From contig JAQGPE010000460.1 of the NCBI GenBank assembly GCA_028293225.1, positions 1-15,420 of the forward strand: DNA of 15,420 nt, in the 5' to 3' direction. Of the stretch, positions 6,719-14,835 are shown in pieces (the stretch's first letter is position 1; each line of letters opens with the position of its first letter). Position numbers and translations under genes: made by a program. Under the pieces are notes generated by a model. That model did not search any database. It was not told where the DNA came from and saw nothing but the letters and a program-made list of their open reading frames with translations. The stretch is from Akkermansiaceae bacterium. Lineage in GTDB: Bacteria > Verrucomicrobiota > Verrucomicrobiia > Verrucomicrobiales > Akkermansiaceae.

Positions 6719-8848
6719 TCAGAACCCCCACCGCACCCCGGTGTAGAACGAGCGTCCGTCGCCCGGATGAAACACCTGCGGATTTCCGGGACTCCGCGCA
6801 TCGGGAATCGGATCGACCGAAGCGGCGTAACGCTTGTCGGTCAAATTACTCGCCTCAAAGAAAATCGACACCCCGCTCTTGAAGGCATAACCGGCCTTGA
6901 AGCCCAACAACGTATAGGAGCCGGCGCTCAGCGTGTTCTGCTGGTCCACCGGATAGCGGGTCAGATTGCATTTCACATTCGGCCCGGCGTAGAAGCCGCT
7001 GGGCGACTCATACATCAACTCCATTTCGTAAAGATGGACCGGCACGCTGGCGATGCGGTTGTCGCGATAGACCGGATCGCCCTCGTAGTGAAAGTCGTTG
7101 AGCGTGTAGGTCTGGTTCAGCGTCAGCCGCTGCCCGCCCTTGTCCTTCGTCCCCAGCGAATTCCACAGCTCCGCATTCAGCCCGGCCTCGATCCCCTGAT
7201 GGTACGAGCGCGGCACATTGACATCGCCGCGGTCGTTGCCCTCCGCATCATAGAGATTCTGCAGTTCATTCTTCAGCCACGAACGGTAGATCGCCAGCTC
7301 CCACTCGAACCGGCCCCGCTCGCCGCGCGTGCCGGTTTCCAGCGTCCACGACCGCTGCGCCTTGAGCGGCGACAATTCCAGGCTCGAGCCCAGGCCGCCG
7401 TCGAACTCCAGCATGTTGTCGAAAGACGGCGGCTGAAAGCTGTGGCTGAAATTGACGAAGAGCTGGTTGTCCTGGTCGAACTCGTAGAGGAAACCGAGCT
7501 TCGGATTCACCCCCCAGTAGTTCAGCGCCTTGGACTGGTCGCCACTCTCGGTGTCGTTGAACTTATCGTAAAACTGCCGCCCGGCATAGATCCCCTGCAC
7601 CCCGGTCACCGCCGAAAATTGGTCGGTGAAGTAATGCTGGTTCACCAGGTAGACCGGCACGTTGGTCGAGAGCTCCATCCCGCGCGCGATGGTCTCGCCC
7701 TTGGAGCCGTTCAGGTTCGTGAAGTTGTGGTCCCACTGGGTCTCGACCGACGGACTCATGCCCATCGAGAAGATGTTCCGGTGCCCGAAGAGCTTGCCCT
7801 CGGTCGAGGAGTTCAGATTGATGCCGGCGTTGTCTGCATGGAAAATCTGAATGCCGTCCTGGAGATCTTCCGGATCGTAAAAGTCCTTCGACAGCAGATC
7901 CCGGTGCCAATAGTAGACGCTGGCGTCGAACTTCTGACCGGCGTTCTCGTAGCTGATCTTGTCGGCGATGCGGATGTAGTTCCAGCGCTTGGAGTAGTCC
8001 AGCCGCTCGGCGTCCGGATCGGCCTGCTTGGGATCGCTCAGCATCTGCTGCTTCGTCAGCGCGCCGGGCAGCTCCCGGTCGGTCCGGTTCACCGTCAGGT
8101 AGATCCGGTTTTCCAGGTGCTCGTTGATCTTGTAGCCCATGTCGGCGAAGAACAGCTCCGTGTTCTCCCGGCTGTGGTTGCGATAGCCATCCCGGTAGCG
8201 GCCCGACAGCGAGGCGTAGTAGTCCAGATCCCCCAGCACCCCGGCCATGCTGGCCTGCGCGCGCATGAAGCCATAGGCGCCCCCCTCCAGACTCAGCTGG
8301 TACGGGTCCGCATCGTAGCCGGTGTGGGGCACCAGATTGATCGCCCCGCCGAGCATCCGCGCGCCGTACTTGAAGCCGTTCGCCCCGCGAAAAACCTCGG
8401 CGTAGTTCAGCGTGCTGACATCGAAATCCTCGAGGATCGCCTCGCCATCGCCCTGGTTGAAACTGACCCCATCCAGCAGGAAATCCACCCCCAGCGGCTC
8501 GTCCGCATTGATGCCCGAACCGCGGATGGAGAGCTTTGAAACTTCCACGCCGTTTTCACTTTGCAGCGTCAGGCCGGGAATCCCCGCCAGCAGATCCTGA
8601 AAGTTCGAACCGCGGCCTTTGCGCAGGTCCGCCGCGGACTTCACCGTGAACCCGCCGGGCACTTCCGCTTTCTGCTCCGCCGCTTTCTCCGCGGATGGAG
8701 AAGTCAGGGATTTCTCGCCTCTCTCCCCGGTCACCGTCATCTGCGGTAAATGCGTCGGCGGCTTGACCGGCGGGGCCTCGGCCGCGGCCGCGAAATTCAC
8801 CAGCAGGCACTGCGCGGCGACCGCGGGAATGATTCTTTTTCCAAGCAT
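6719..8848 (-). CDS. TonB-dependent outer-membrane receptor, FecA-like
   Basis: The product has 709 residues, the usual size of a receptor with plug and barrel but no signalling extension. A signal peptide (about 1-23, ending FAAAA) precedes a TonB-box-like PQMTVTGER (35-43). The plug domain (about 63-178) shows KLSIRGSG (105-112), FLLDGVSF (123-130) and EVFRGANGFKYGARMLGGAI (151-170). The barrel includes NRTDRELPGALT, NFSHSFQPPSFDNM and ASNLTDKRY, and ends with the aromatic GVRWGF typical of BAM-targeted barrels. Such receptors import iron chelates, cobalamin or other large ligands using energy passed from TonB. The ELPGALT phrase and overall look recall ferric-citrate-type receptors, but no N-terminal signalling domain or sigma/anti-sigma pair is nearby, so the substrate is open. 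It lies 206 bases downstream of a small helical protein gene and is followed by a REPIN-like element. Confidence 0.95.
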   Translation of the reverse strand: MLGKRIIPAVAAQCLLVNFAAAAEAPPVKPPTHLPQMTVTGERGEKSLTSPSAEKAAEQKAEVPGGFTVKSAADLRKGRGSNFQDLLAGIPGLTLQSENGVEVSKLSIRGSGINADEPLGVDFLLDGVSFNQGDGEAILEDFDVSTLNYAEVFRGANGFKYGARMLGGAINLVPHTGYDADPYQLSLEGGAYGFMRAQASMAGVLGDLDYYASLSGRYRDGYRNHSRENTELFFADMGYKINEHLENRIYLTVNRTDRELPGALTKQQMLSDPKQADPDAERLDYSKRWNYIRIADKISYENAGQKFDASVYYWHRDLLSKDFYDPEDLQDGIQIFHADNAGINLNSSTEGKLFGHRNIFSMGMSPSVETQWDHNFTNLNGSKGETIARGMELSTNVPVYLVNQHYFTDQFSAVTGVQGIYAGRQFYDKFNDTESGDQSKALNYWGVNPKLGFLYEFDQDNQLFVNFSHSFQPPSFDNMLEFDGGLGSSLELSPLKAQRSWTLETGTRGERGRFEWELAIYRSWLKNELQNLYDAEGNDRGDVNVPRSYHQGIEAGLNAELWNSLGTKDKGGQRLTLNQTYTLNDFHYEGDPVYRDNRIASVPVHLYEMELMYESPSGFYAGPNVKCNLTRYPVDQQNTLSAGSYTLLGFKAGYAFKSGVSIFFEASNLTDKRYAASVDPIPDARSPGNPQVFHPGDGRSFYTGVRWGF

Positions 8849-9054
8849 CGGAAGGGTTGTTGAAGGATAACCAAAAGCTCACCACCAGCCGGGCGTCACG
8901 CATGAAGACGCGAAAACACAGGCGGCCTCTTCTCCGCGAAGATCTAGCAGGTTCAACCCAAACCTCCCTGCCGAATCAAGCCCTTAATCGGCGGCCCCGA
9001 ATCGGTAACCTTGTTTGAATCAGGAGCAGTGAAGCACATCACCCCGCAACGCCA
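8849..9054 (-). other. 206-base leader region of the receptor gene
   Basis: In the transcribed direction this region holds several short stems. GCCGA pairs with TCGGC around 8970-8992. TCTTC pairs with GAAGA around a GCGGA loop near 8926-8940. The same GAAGA can instead pair with a later TCTTC near 8905-8909, so the last two stems exclude each other. I could not match it to a known riboswitch class: a GAACCTG stretch near 8950 recalls the TPP aptamer, but the other conserved segments are missing. No Fur box or strong promoter is evident. Confidence 0.25.
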
Positions 9055-9465
9055 TCAACCGGCCACGCCCGCCATCTTCGCCAGATCTTCCCCCAGCTCT
9101 CGAATCTCCTCATTCGCATGCTGCCGGCACCGCTCCACATGCCGCAGATACGCCGGCCGGTCGAGCGAGCGCAGCACCCACGCGATCCGGTTGTATTCAT
9201 CATAGCCGCCCTGCGCCAGCTGCCCCTCCAACAGCAGATCCAGCCGCGCCAGCAGCCAATCCTTCGGCGCCGCCTTCACGCCCCTTTCCGCCAACCGCCG
9301 CACCCCTTCCTCGCCCGGTCCGAACGCCAGTTCCCCCAGCAAACCCAGCACCGCCGCCTGCGTGTCCGGCGGAAATCCATCCAGCCGCGGCAGATCCGCC
9401 GCCATCTCCAGCCCCGCCGCCCGCAGCGCCGCCCCGTATCGCTCTTCGTCACTTCCGTCGCTCAT
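9055..9465 (-). CDS. Small helical protein of unknown function
   Basis: The frame opens at an ATG at 9471, but GGAG lies only two bases before that ATG and eight bases before a second ATG at 9463-9465, so I choose the second start, giving 136 residues beginning MSDGSDEERY. The protein is soluble, acidic and helical, rich in Leu, Ala and Glu, with no signal peptide or membrane segment. Its end (RQHANEEIRELGEDLAKM) resembles a HEAT-type helix, and the middle (LLARLDLLLEGQLAQGGYDE) also looks like paired helices. I recognise no family. It lies 80 bases downstream of the large dehydrogenase gene, beyond a hairpin terminator candidate, and 206 bases upstream of the receptor gene. The GC-rich codon use and the Shine-Dalgarno sequence support a real gene. 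Confidence 0.72.
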   Translation of the reverse strand: MSDGSDEERYGAALRAAGLEMAADLPRLDGFPPDTQAAVLGLLGELAFGPGEEGVRRLAERGVKAAPKDWLLARLDLLLEGQLAQGGYDEYNRIAWVLRSLDRPAYLRHVERCRQHANEEIRELGEDLAKMAGVAG

Positions 9466-9471
9466 GGTCAT

Positions 9472-9479
9472 TTCTCCAG
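9472..9479 (-). promoter_or_regulatory. Ribosome binding site that decides the start of the 9465 gene
   Basis: Read on the minus strand, TGGAGAA lies directly before ATG-ACC-ATG. GGAG is two bases from the first ATG, too close, and eight bases from the second, which is a normal spacing. It is the clearest Shine-Dalgarno sequence in the window. Confidence 0.55.
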
Positions 9480-9514
9480 CGACCCTACCCTGACTCCAGG
9501 CGCCGATCCACCCT

Positions 9515-9537
9515 CAAACGGTCCGCCCCCCGGACCG
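9515..9537 (-). terminator. Candidate intrinsic terminator of the dehydrogenase/cytochrome gene
   Basis: CGGTCCG (9519-9525) and CGGACCG (9531-9537) make a perfect 7-bp GC-rich stem with a five-base loop, eight bases past the stop codon of the large gene. On the minus strand it is followed by TTTGAG, only a short T-run, so termination efficiency is uncertain. Confidence 0.5.
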
Positions 9538-9545
9538 ATCCCCTT

Positions 9546-12500
9546 TCAAGGCCGGCTCACCTCCAGCCGCATGAACTGCCGCGGCGCCGCCCCCACCGGC
9601 AGGGCCGAGCGCATCTTCACCGTCTCCGTGCCATCGCCATTGTCGTGAGGAAACCCGCCCGCCATCACCGCGTCCTGCCAGCCGTTCAGCAGCGCCAGAT
9701 CCGCCGTGGTCCGGCCCGCATAGGAGAGACCCGCCACGCCGCCCGCAGCGCCTGCCTTCGGCCGCGTGTAGCTCAGCGTCAGATACAGGCCGCCGTCGAC
9801 CATTTCCACCTGCGGCTTCGGCAACCTGCCGGCGGAATCGCTCACCAACGGATTCCCGCCCAGCGCCGCCTCCATGAAAGTACTAAGCCCGTCGGAGTCC
9901 GCGTCCGCATCGTCCGCCGCCGCCGTCCCCTGCGCGCCCGCCAGCCCGCCAAAGGCCCCGATCTTCCAGAGGTTGTACGGCGAATCCAGGATCGTCACCG
10001 TCGCCGCCACCTGCGCCCCCAGCTGGTAGGCCGGGGAAGCTTGCACCTGCAGCGTCGCGCTCAGCGTGCCGGTCACCTCCGGCCGGGTCAGCGGATTCAC
10101 CGCCACCGTCGCCACCGTCTGCCCGGCCGGGATCACCAGTCCAGACGGCCCCGCCGCCAGGGCGAAGTCCACCCCCGCCTGCGCATGGCCCGCCCCGCCC
10201 AGCGCCGCCAGCGACACCGGCAGATCCGCCGCCGTCGCCCCGCTGCGCGTCAGAATCAGGCTCCCCGACTTGCCCGTGCCCTTCTGCGCGATCTCCGGTC
10301 CCGCCGCGATCTGCAGCGTGCTGGCGCGTCCGCCGATCGACGCGATCTGCGCCGCGCTCAGTGCCTTTCCGTAGACCCGCAGGTCATCCATCCTGCCGAA
10401 GAAATGGTAGCCAGGGATCGACGCCTCATAGGATCCCAGAGCCGACGAACCCACATACAAATACCCCGTGGTGGAGAAAGGCGTCATCGCATACGCCGCG
10501 CTGCCCGCCAGCTGCCCGTCGAGGTAGATCGCCATCGTCGCGCCATCATACGTCAGCGCCAGGTGGAACCACTGGTGCGGCGGCGGCAGCGGCGCCGTCG
10601 CCAGCCCGGAACCCACGCGGAAATTCAGGATGCCGTTCTGCGCCCGGAACCAATAGACCGTTCCGCCGCTGCTCAGATACAGCGGCACGTGCCCCATCGC
10701 CCAGTCGTCGGCATTCATCCAGCACGCCATCGTCAGCCCGTTCGGGAAATTCAGCTGCGGGCGATCGGACACATAGACCGCCTGCGTCGGCTCGCCGGTG
10801 AAATTCAGCGCGCCGCCCAGCAGGCCCGGGACCCATCCCGGCAGCGGCGTCCTCATTGTCATGTTCATCCCGTTGCCCGAACTGTCGGCCGCCACCGCGC
10901 CGCTGGTTTCGTCAAATTTCCACCAGCCCGCCAGCGCCGCGGAAATCCCCTCCGCCGTGATCGCAAACGTCGTCTCCGGCTCCCCGGCGTCGTCCGACAG
11001 GATCGTGACCAGCGCCGACTTCCGCCCGTCGTCATCCGGGGTGAAGACCACCTCGAACATCACACCCGCCCCGCCCGCCAGCGTCGCCTGCGGCGGCTGC
11101 ACTGCGATCGCGAACGCCCCCGCATCCGGCCCGCCCAGGCTCACCCGCGGCGCGCCCGTTAGCGTCAGCGGCGCATTGCCCGCGTTCTTCAGGACAAAGC
11201 GCCGCACCCCGGCCTGCCCGGCCCGCACCACACCGAAGTCCGTGCCCGCGGCATCCCCCGGCACATAGTCGCCGTTGCGGATCACCTGGCCGTCGCCTTC
11301 CGCCGTGATCCGGATCCGCGAGGCCGCCGGCCCCGCGTCCGAAACCGCCGCCAGCCCGTTCGACCACGCCGAATTCACGTAATCGTTGAAGGCCGCCACC
11401 CGGTAGGTCTGCTGCGTGAAAGGCTCCACCGCCGCGTCGCTGAAAGTCGTCACCCCCGCCGCCACCGTGCCGATCCGCGTGAAGGTCACGCCGCCGTCCG
11501 CCGAGCGCTCGATCGCAAAGCCGGTCTCGTTCGCCGAGTTGTCCTGCCAGGAAAGATCGATCCGCGTGTGGGAACCCCCCGCCGCGCCCGTCAGCGCCGG
11601 AGCCACGACACTCTCCTTGCTCAGCCCGCCGATCCAGTCCGCCAGCAGCGCCACGCCCGCGGTGTCGATCGTGTTCCGCCCGAACGGCGGCATCTGGTTC
11701 ACCCCCACCCGGTTCACCCGCGCATGCAGCAGCGAGTCCGGCAGATCCCCCGGCACCACCACGCGGCTGTCCGGCAGGCCGAGATGGTTCGCCACCTCCC
11801 CGTACTTGATTCCCTGCTGGGCAAAGGGCGTCTGAAAGCGCGCGTCCCACAGCGCCTGCACCCCGCCCGGACGGTGGCAGCTCGCGCAGTTCGCATCCAG
11901 GTACGAGCGGGCCCGTAGTTCCAGCCCCGCCGCCGTATCCGTCACCGCCGCCAGCTTCTCCAGCCCCGGGATCGCCGTATCGGCCGGCGCATCGTGAAAC
12001 ATCCCGGCATGCGCCCACGCGCGGATCTGGTTCTCCACCGGGCCGCCATGATAACTCGTGGTCCGGTTCAGCTGCCGCGTGCTCACGCCCAGCACCCCGC
12101 CGGACTGCGGATTGTGGCAGGTCACGCAGTTCTCCCGCCCCGGATAGGTCCAGCGCTGCCGCCGGCTTTCCACCTCAAATTTCGCCACCGTCGTGCCGGT
12201 GTATCCCCTCACAAAGGGTCCGAAGTAAACCTGCTGCGGCAGCTCCAGCGTCGTCCGCGCATACTCGCTCCAGCTCGCGCCATCCTGGCTGGCGGAGGCG
12301 ATGAAAACATTGCCCTGTCGCTGCAGCCGCAACCACGTGTTCGGATACGCCACCCGCACCGCCGCCACCGGGGTCACGGTGGCGGCAAAACCATCCGCCT
12401 CCCTGCGCGACGCCAAGGCATAGGCAGCAGCGCTTGCCTGCGTCGGATTCGACGACGGGACCAGCGCCACCACATCCCGCGACCCCGCCTCCAGCGACTC

Positions 12501-14555
12501 CCGCACCATCAGCCCCGCCTGCGTCACCGTCCCCGCCGGCTGCGTCAGCTGGGTCACCCGCACCGCCACGTCGAAGTCGCCGCTGCGCGTCTGCTGGCCG
12601 AAATGGCAGATGTCCGCGGACGCCGTCACCACGCCCGGCGTCCCCGTCGTCAGCGTGAGCGCATGCCCCTCCCGCACCGTCGTCCCCGGCGCCGTCGCAT
12701 TCCCCAGGTCCATCCCCGTGAAACTCCCCAGCCCCGCCGTCTCCACCGGGATGCTCTCCGTCAACGGGCCGCCCAGCAGGTCCGCGTCCGACTGGTCGTC
12801 GCGCCAGCGATACGTCGCGCCATACACCGTGCCATCCTCCTTTTTCGCAATGAAGCGCGTCTCCACCCGCCGCTTCAACGCCGGGTTCACCTCGCTCACC
12901 GGCAGGTCGAAATGCTTCACGAAAACACTACCCGCCGGGAAATCCCACTCACCCTGCGGCGTGAAGCCCACCGTCTTGCCGCTCGGGATCGCCACGTAGC
13001 GCGTCTTCACCGCCCCGTCCGACCAGAATGGCGCATTCACCTCGTACGGCAGCAGCCGCGCGCTCGGCGTCAGGTTCGCCATGTCGCTGAAAAATCCCGT
13101 CGCGCTCAACGTCGCCGGCAGCGCCACCGAAGGCGCCGGCCCGCCGCGCTGCAGCCGGTGGATCTTCCCGTCCGTGCTGCTCATCTGGCAGAGATACAGC
13201 TCCCCCGCCGCATCGTTGCCGAAGCCGGAAAGCCCGCGGTAGTCATTGCCCGAGTTCGGCCCCGGACCGTCCGGTAGCTGCGCCAGCAGCACCTTCCGCG
13301 CCGGCGTCACGCTCTCGTCCAGATACCAGATCCGCCCGCTCATGTTGTCGCCGAAGATGTATTTCCCCGTCAGTTCCGGAAAGGCCGCGCCGCGATAGAC
13401 CCGCCCGCCGATCACACAGCTCCCGTCATCCGTGCCATGCAGATACGCCAGCACCGGCCGCTTGCTCACCCCCGGATACGTCCCGGTCAGGTCCGCTCCC
13501 GCGCCCTCGATCGTGTTCCATTGGAAATTCAGCCCCTGCGGATCGCCCGGCTCGATCACGTTGATCTCCTCCCACGTATCCGCCCCCACGTCCCCGATGA
13601 AAATCCGCCCCGTCAACGGGTCCAGGCTCATCTTGCACGGATTGCGCAGCCCGATCGCGTAGATCTCCTCCAGCACCTGCGACGGCGACTGCCCCGGCGC
13701 GGGAAAGCCCCGGTCGTTCGGCACATAGTAGCGCGGCCATTCCGGCGCCCGCTCGCTGGAAGACTTCCGCGACGGCGCATGACTGATCGACCCGCCGCGC
13801 TTGTCCACATCCAGTCGCATCACGCAGGAAAACAACGCCGTCACCGTCTGCACCTTCCCCGCATTGTTCTGGTCGTCCCCGTTGCTCAGATAAAGAAAGC
13901 CGTTCTGCGGGTGGAAGAACATCTCCCCGCCATTGTGCCACAGCGTCCCGCAGGACTCGTCCATCAGCACATACTCACTCGCCAGCGTCGCCTCCGGGGT
14001 CTCCGCCACCACGAAGCGCGCCAGCCGGTTCCGGTTCGCCGTGAACGCCGGCGGCCGCGTCGACGGATCGCCCTGGATCGGCCCCAGCTCCCCCGTCACT
14101 CCCGCCTGGCCGCCCTTCCAGTTGTACCACGCGAAGACCTGCCGGTTGTTCACGAAATCCGGGTGGAACGCCAGCCCCAGCAACCCCGAGTCATCCCAGC
14201 CCTGACAATTCTTCGACAGGTCCAGCAGCAGCGTCTTCACCGCCACCGCCGGGTCATTCTCGAAAGCCCACACCCGTCCCTCCCGCTCCCACACCACCAG
14301 CTGGTTCGTCCCCGGCAGCGGCGCCAGCCCCACCGGATTCTGAAAGCTCAGGTTCGGGAAAGCCACCACCGTCGACCAGTCCGTCGCCACCGCCGGCGCC
14401 ACCTTCGGCAGCACCCCGTCGAAATACGCCCCCACCTGCGGTCGCTGCGTCAGCTGCGCCCGGCTCGCCTGCGGCAGCAGCAGCACGGCACCCAGCAGCG
14501 GGACCAGCAGGGAAAAGAAACGGGCGGAAAAGGTCTTCGTCTTCATCATCGTCAT
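9546..14555 (-). CDS. Secreted PQQ-type sugar dehydrogenase / diheme cytochrome c multidomain protein
   Basis: The product has 1669 residues. A signal peptide ends near SRA-Q (33/34). Residues about 60-470 match the glucose/sorbosone dehydrogenase beta-propeller: GLLGLAFHPDF with His131, and GLRNP (Arg304) followed by DPLTGRIFIGDVGADTWEEIN. Residues about 475-600 and 796-980 look like the HNE_0200/SO2930-type diheme cytochrome family, with heme motifs CVTCH (810-814) and CASCH (890-894) and a possible Met955 ligand in NQMPPFGRN. Residues about 605-795 form a lectin-like sandwich resembling DUF1349, inserted within that region. Then follow a fibronectin-III domain (about 985-1072), an SPD-2/Hydin-like domain (about 1075-1202), a LamG domain (about 1212-1412), a Calx-beta-like domain (about 1415-1523) and a C-terminal module with ADDADADSDGLSTFMEAALG. 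It probably oxidises a sugar or similar compound outside the cytoplasm and passes electrons to its hemes. Alternative starts are the ATGs at 14549 and 14546. It is divergent from the TPR gene at 14836. Confidence 0.93.
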   Translation of the reverse strand: MTMMKTKTFSARFFSLLVPLLGAVLLLPQASRAQLTQRPQVGAYFDGVLPKVAPAVATDWSTVVAFPNLSFQNPVGLAPLPGTNQLVVWEREGRVWAFENDPAVAVKTLLLDLSKNCQGWDDSGLLGLAFHPDFVNNRQVFAWYNWKGGQAGVTGELGPIQGDPSTRPPAFTANRNRLARFVVAETPEATLASEYVLMDESCGTLWHNGGEMFFHPQNGFLYLSNGDDQNNAGKVQTVTALFSCVMRLDVDKRGGSISHAPSRKSSSERAPEWPRYYVPNDRGFPAPGQSPSQVLEEIYAIGLRNPCKMSLDPLTGRIFIGDVGADTWEEINVIEPGDPQGLNFQWNTIEGAGADLTGTYPGVSKRPVLAYLHGTDDGSCVIGGRVYRGAAFPELTGKYIFGDNMSGRIWYLDESVTPARKVLLAQLPDGPGPNSGNDYRGLSGFGNDAAGELYLCQMSSTDGKIHRLQRGGPAPSVALPATLSATGFFSDMANLTPSARLLPYEVNAPFWSDGAVKTRYVAIPSGKTVGFTPQGEWDFPAGSVFVKHFDLPVSEVNPALKRRVETRFIAKKEDGTVYGATYRWRDDQSDADLLGGPLTESIPVETAGLGSFTGMDLGNATAPGTTVREGHALTLTTGTPGVVTASADICHFGQQTRSGDFDVAVRVTQLTQPAGTVTQAGLMVRESLEAGSRDVVALVPSSNPTQASAAAYALASRREADGFAATVTPVAAVRVAYPNTWLRLQRQGNVFIASASQDGASWSEYARTTLELPQQVYFGPFVRGYTGTTVAKFEVESRRQRWTYPGRENCVTCHNPQSGGVLGVSTRQLNRTTSYHGGPVENQIRAWAHAGMFHDAPADTAIPGLEKLAAVTDTAAGLELRARSYLDANCASCHRPGGVQALWDARFQTPFAQQGIKYGEVANHLGLPDSRVVVPGDLPDSLLHARVNRVGVNQMPPFGRNTIDTAGVALLADWIGGLSKESVVAPALTGAAGGSHTRIDLSWQDNSANETGFAIERSADGGVTFTRIGTVAAGVTTFSDAAVEPFTQQTYRVAAFNDYVNSAWSNGLAAVSDAGPAASRIRITAEGDGQVIRNGDYVPGDAAGTDFGVVRAGQAGVRRFVLKNAGNAPLTLTGAPRVSLGGPDAGAFAIAVQPPQATLAGGAGVMFEVVFTPDDDGRKSALVTILSDDAGEPETTFAITAEGISAALAGWWKFDETSGAVAADSSGNGMNMTMRTPLPGWVPGLLGGALNFTGEPTQAVYVSDRPQLNFPNGLTMACWMNADDWAMGHVPLYLSSGGTVYWFRAQNGILNFRVGSGLATAPLPPPHQWFHLALTYDGATMAIYLDGQLAGSAAYAMTPFSTTGYLYVGSSALGSYEASIPGYHFFGRMDDLRVYGKALSAAQIASIGGRASTLQIAAGPEIAQKGTGKSGSLILTRSGATAADLPVSLAALGGAGHAQAGVDFALAAGPSGLVIPAGQTVATVAVNPLTRPEVTGTLSATLQVQASPAYQLGAQVAATVTILDSPYNLWKIGAFGGLAGAQGTAAADDADADSDGLSTFMEAALGGNPLVSDSAGRLPKPQVEMVDGGLYLTLSYTRPKAGAAGGVAGLSYAGRTTADLALLNGWQDAVMAGGFPHDNGDGTETVKMRSALPVGAAPRQFMRLEVSRP

Positions 14556-14835
14556 CGACGGGCAGGATCCCGGGAACGCCCGCTTCTATCCCCTCCCAGT
14601 TATCTCGAAATCACAAAAACACGCCAACTGGTGACAATTCAGCGCGACAGCCGCTTTAAACCACCAGCCCCAGCCGGTCACGTCCTCCGCCTTCACACAA
14701 TTTTCACGAACTCCGCGAAATTCTGCAACAAAGCCCGGCAAATCATTAAGAAGCCTGTGAATGGGGAAATCCTCTGCGACCGGCCGATCGACCGCGCGGG
14801 CCTCCTCCCTGCATTCACCCCGCTCACAGACACCC
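14556..14835. other. Divergent intergenic region between the dehydrogenase and TPR genes
   Basis: These 280 bases hold the promoters of both genes. AT content is highest at about 14600-14640 and 14695-14760. For the rightward gene I see only a very weak candidate (TTCTGC, 17 bases, CATTAA at about 14730-14760). Neither start codon has a clear Shine-Dalgarno sequence. No operator or riboswitch is recognisable. Confidence 0.4.
14599..14627 (-). promoter_or_regulatory. Possible sigma-70-type promoter of the dehydrogenase gene
   Basis: On the minus strand TTGGCG (14627-14622) and GATAAC (14604-14599) are separated by 17 bases, a part of which is T-rich. Each hexamer matches four of six consensus positions. 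It sits about 45 bases before the start codon. This is a reading by eye and could be chance. Confidence 0.25.

Noticed and set aside
8930..9045. TPP riboswitch upstream of the receptor, suggested by TTGAACCTG and an upstream GGGGTG
   Set aside because: The CTGAGA segment and the TAAT loop with the following GCG-AGGG segment are missing, so the aptamer core cannot form as known.
9472..14555. Single operon joining the dehydrogenase, small helical and receptor genes
   Set aside because: A 7-bp GC-rich hairpin follows the dehydrogenase gene and 206 bases separate the small gene from the receptor, so co-transcription is not supported by spacing.
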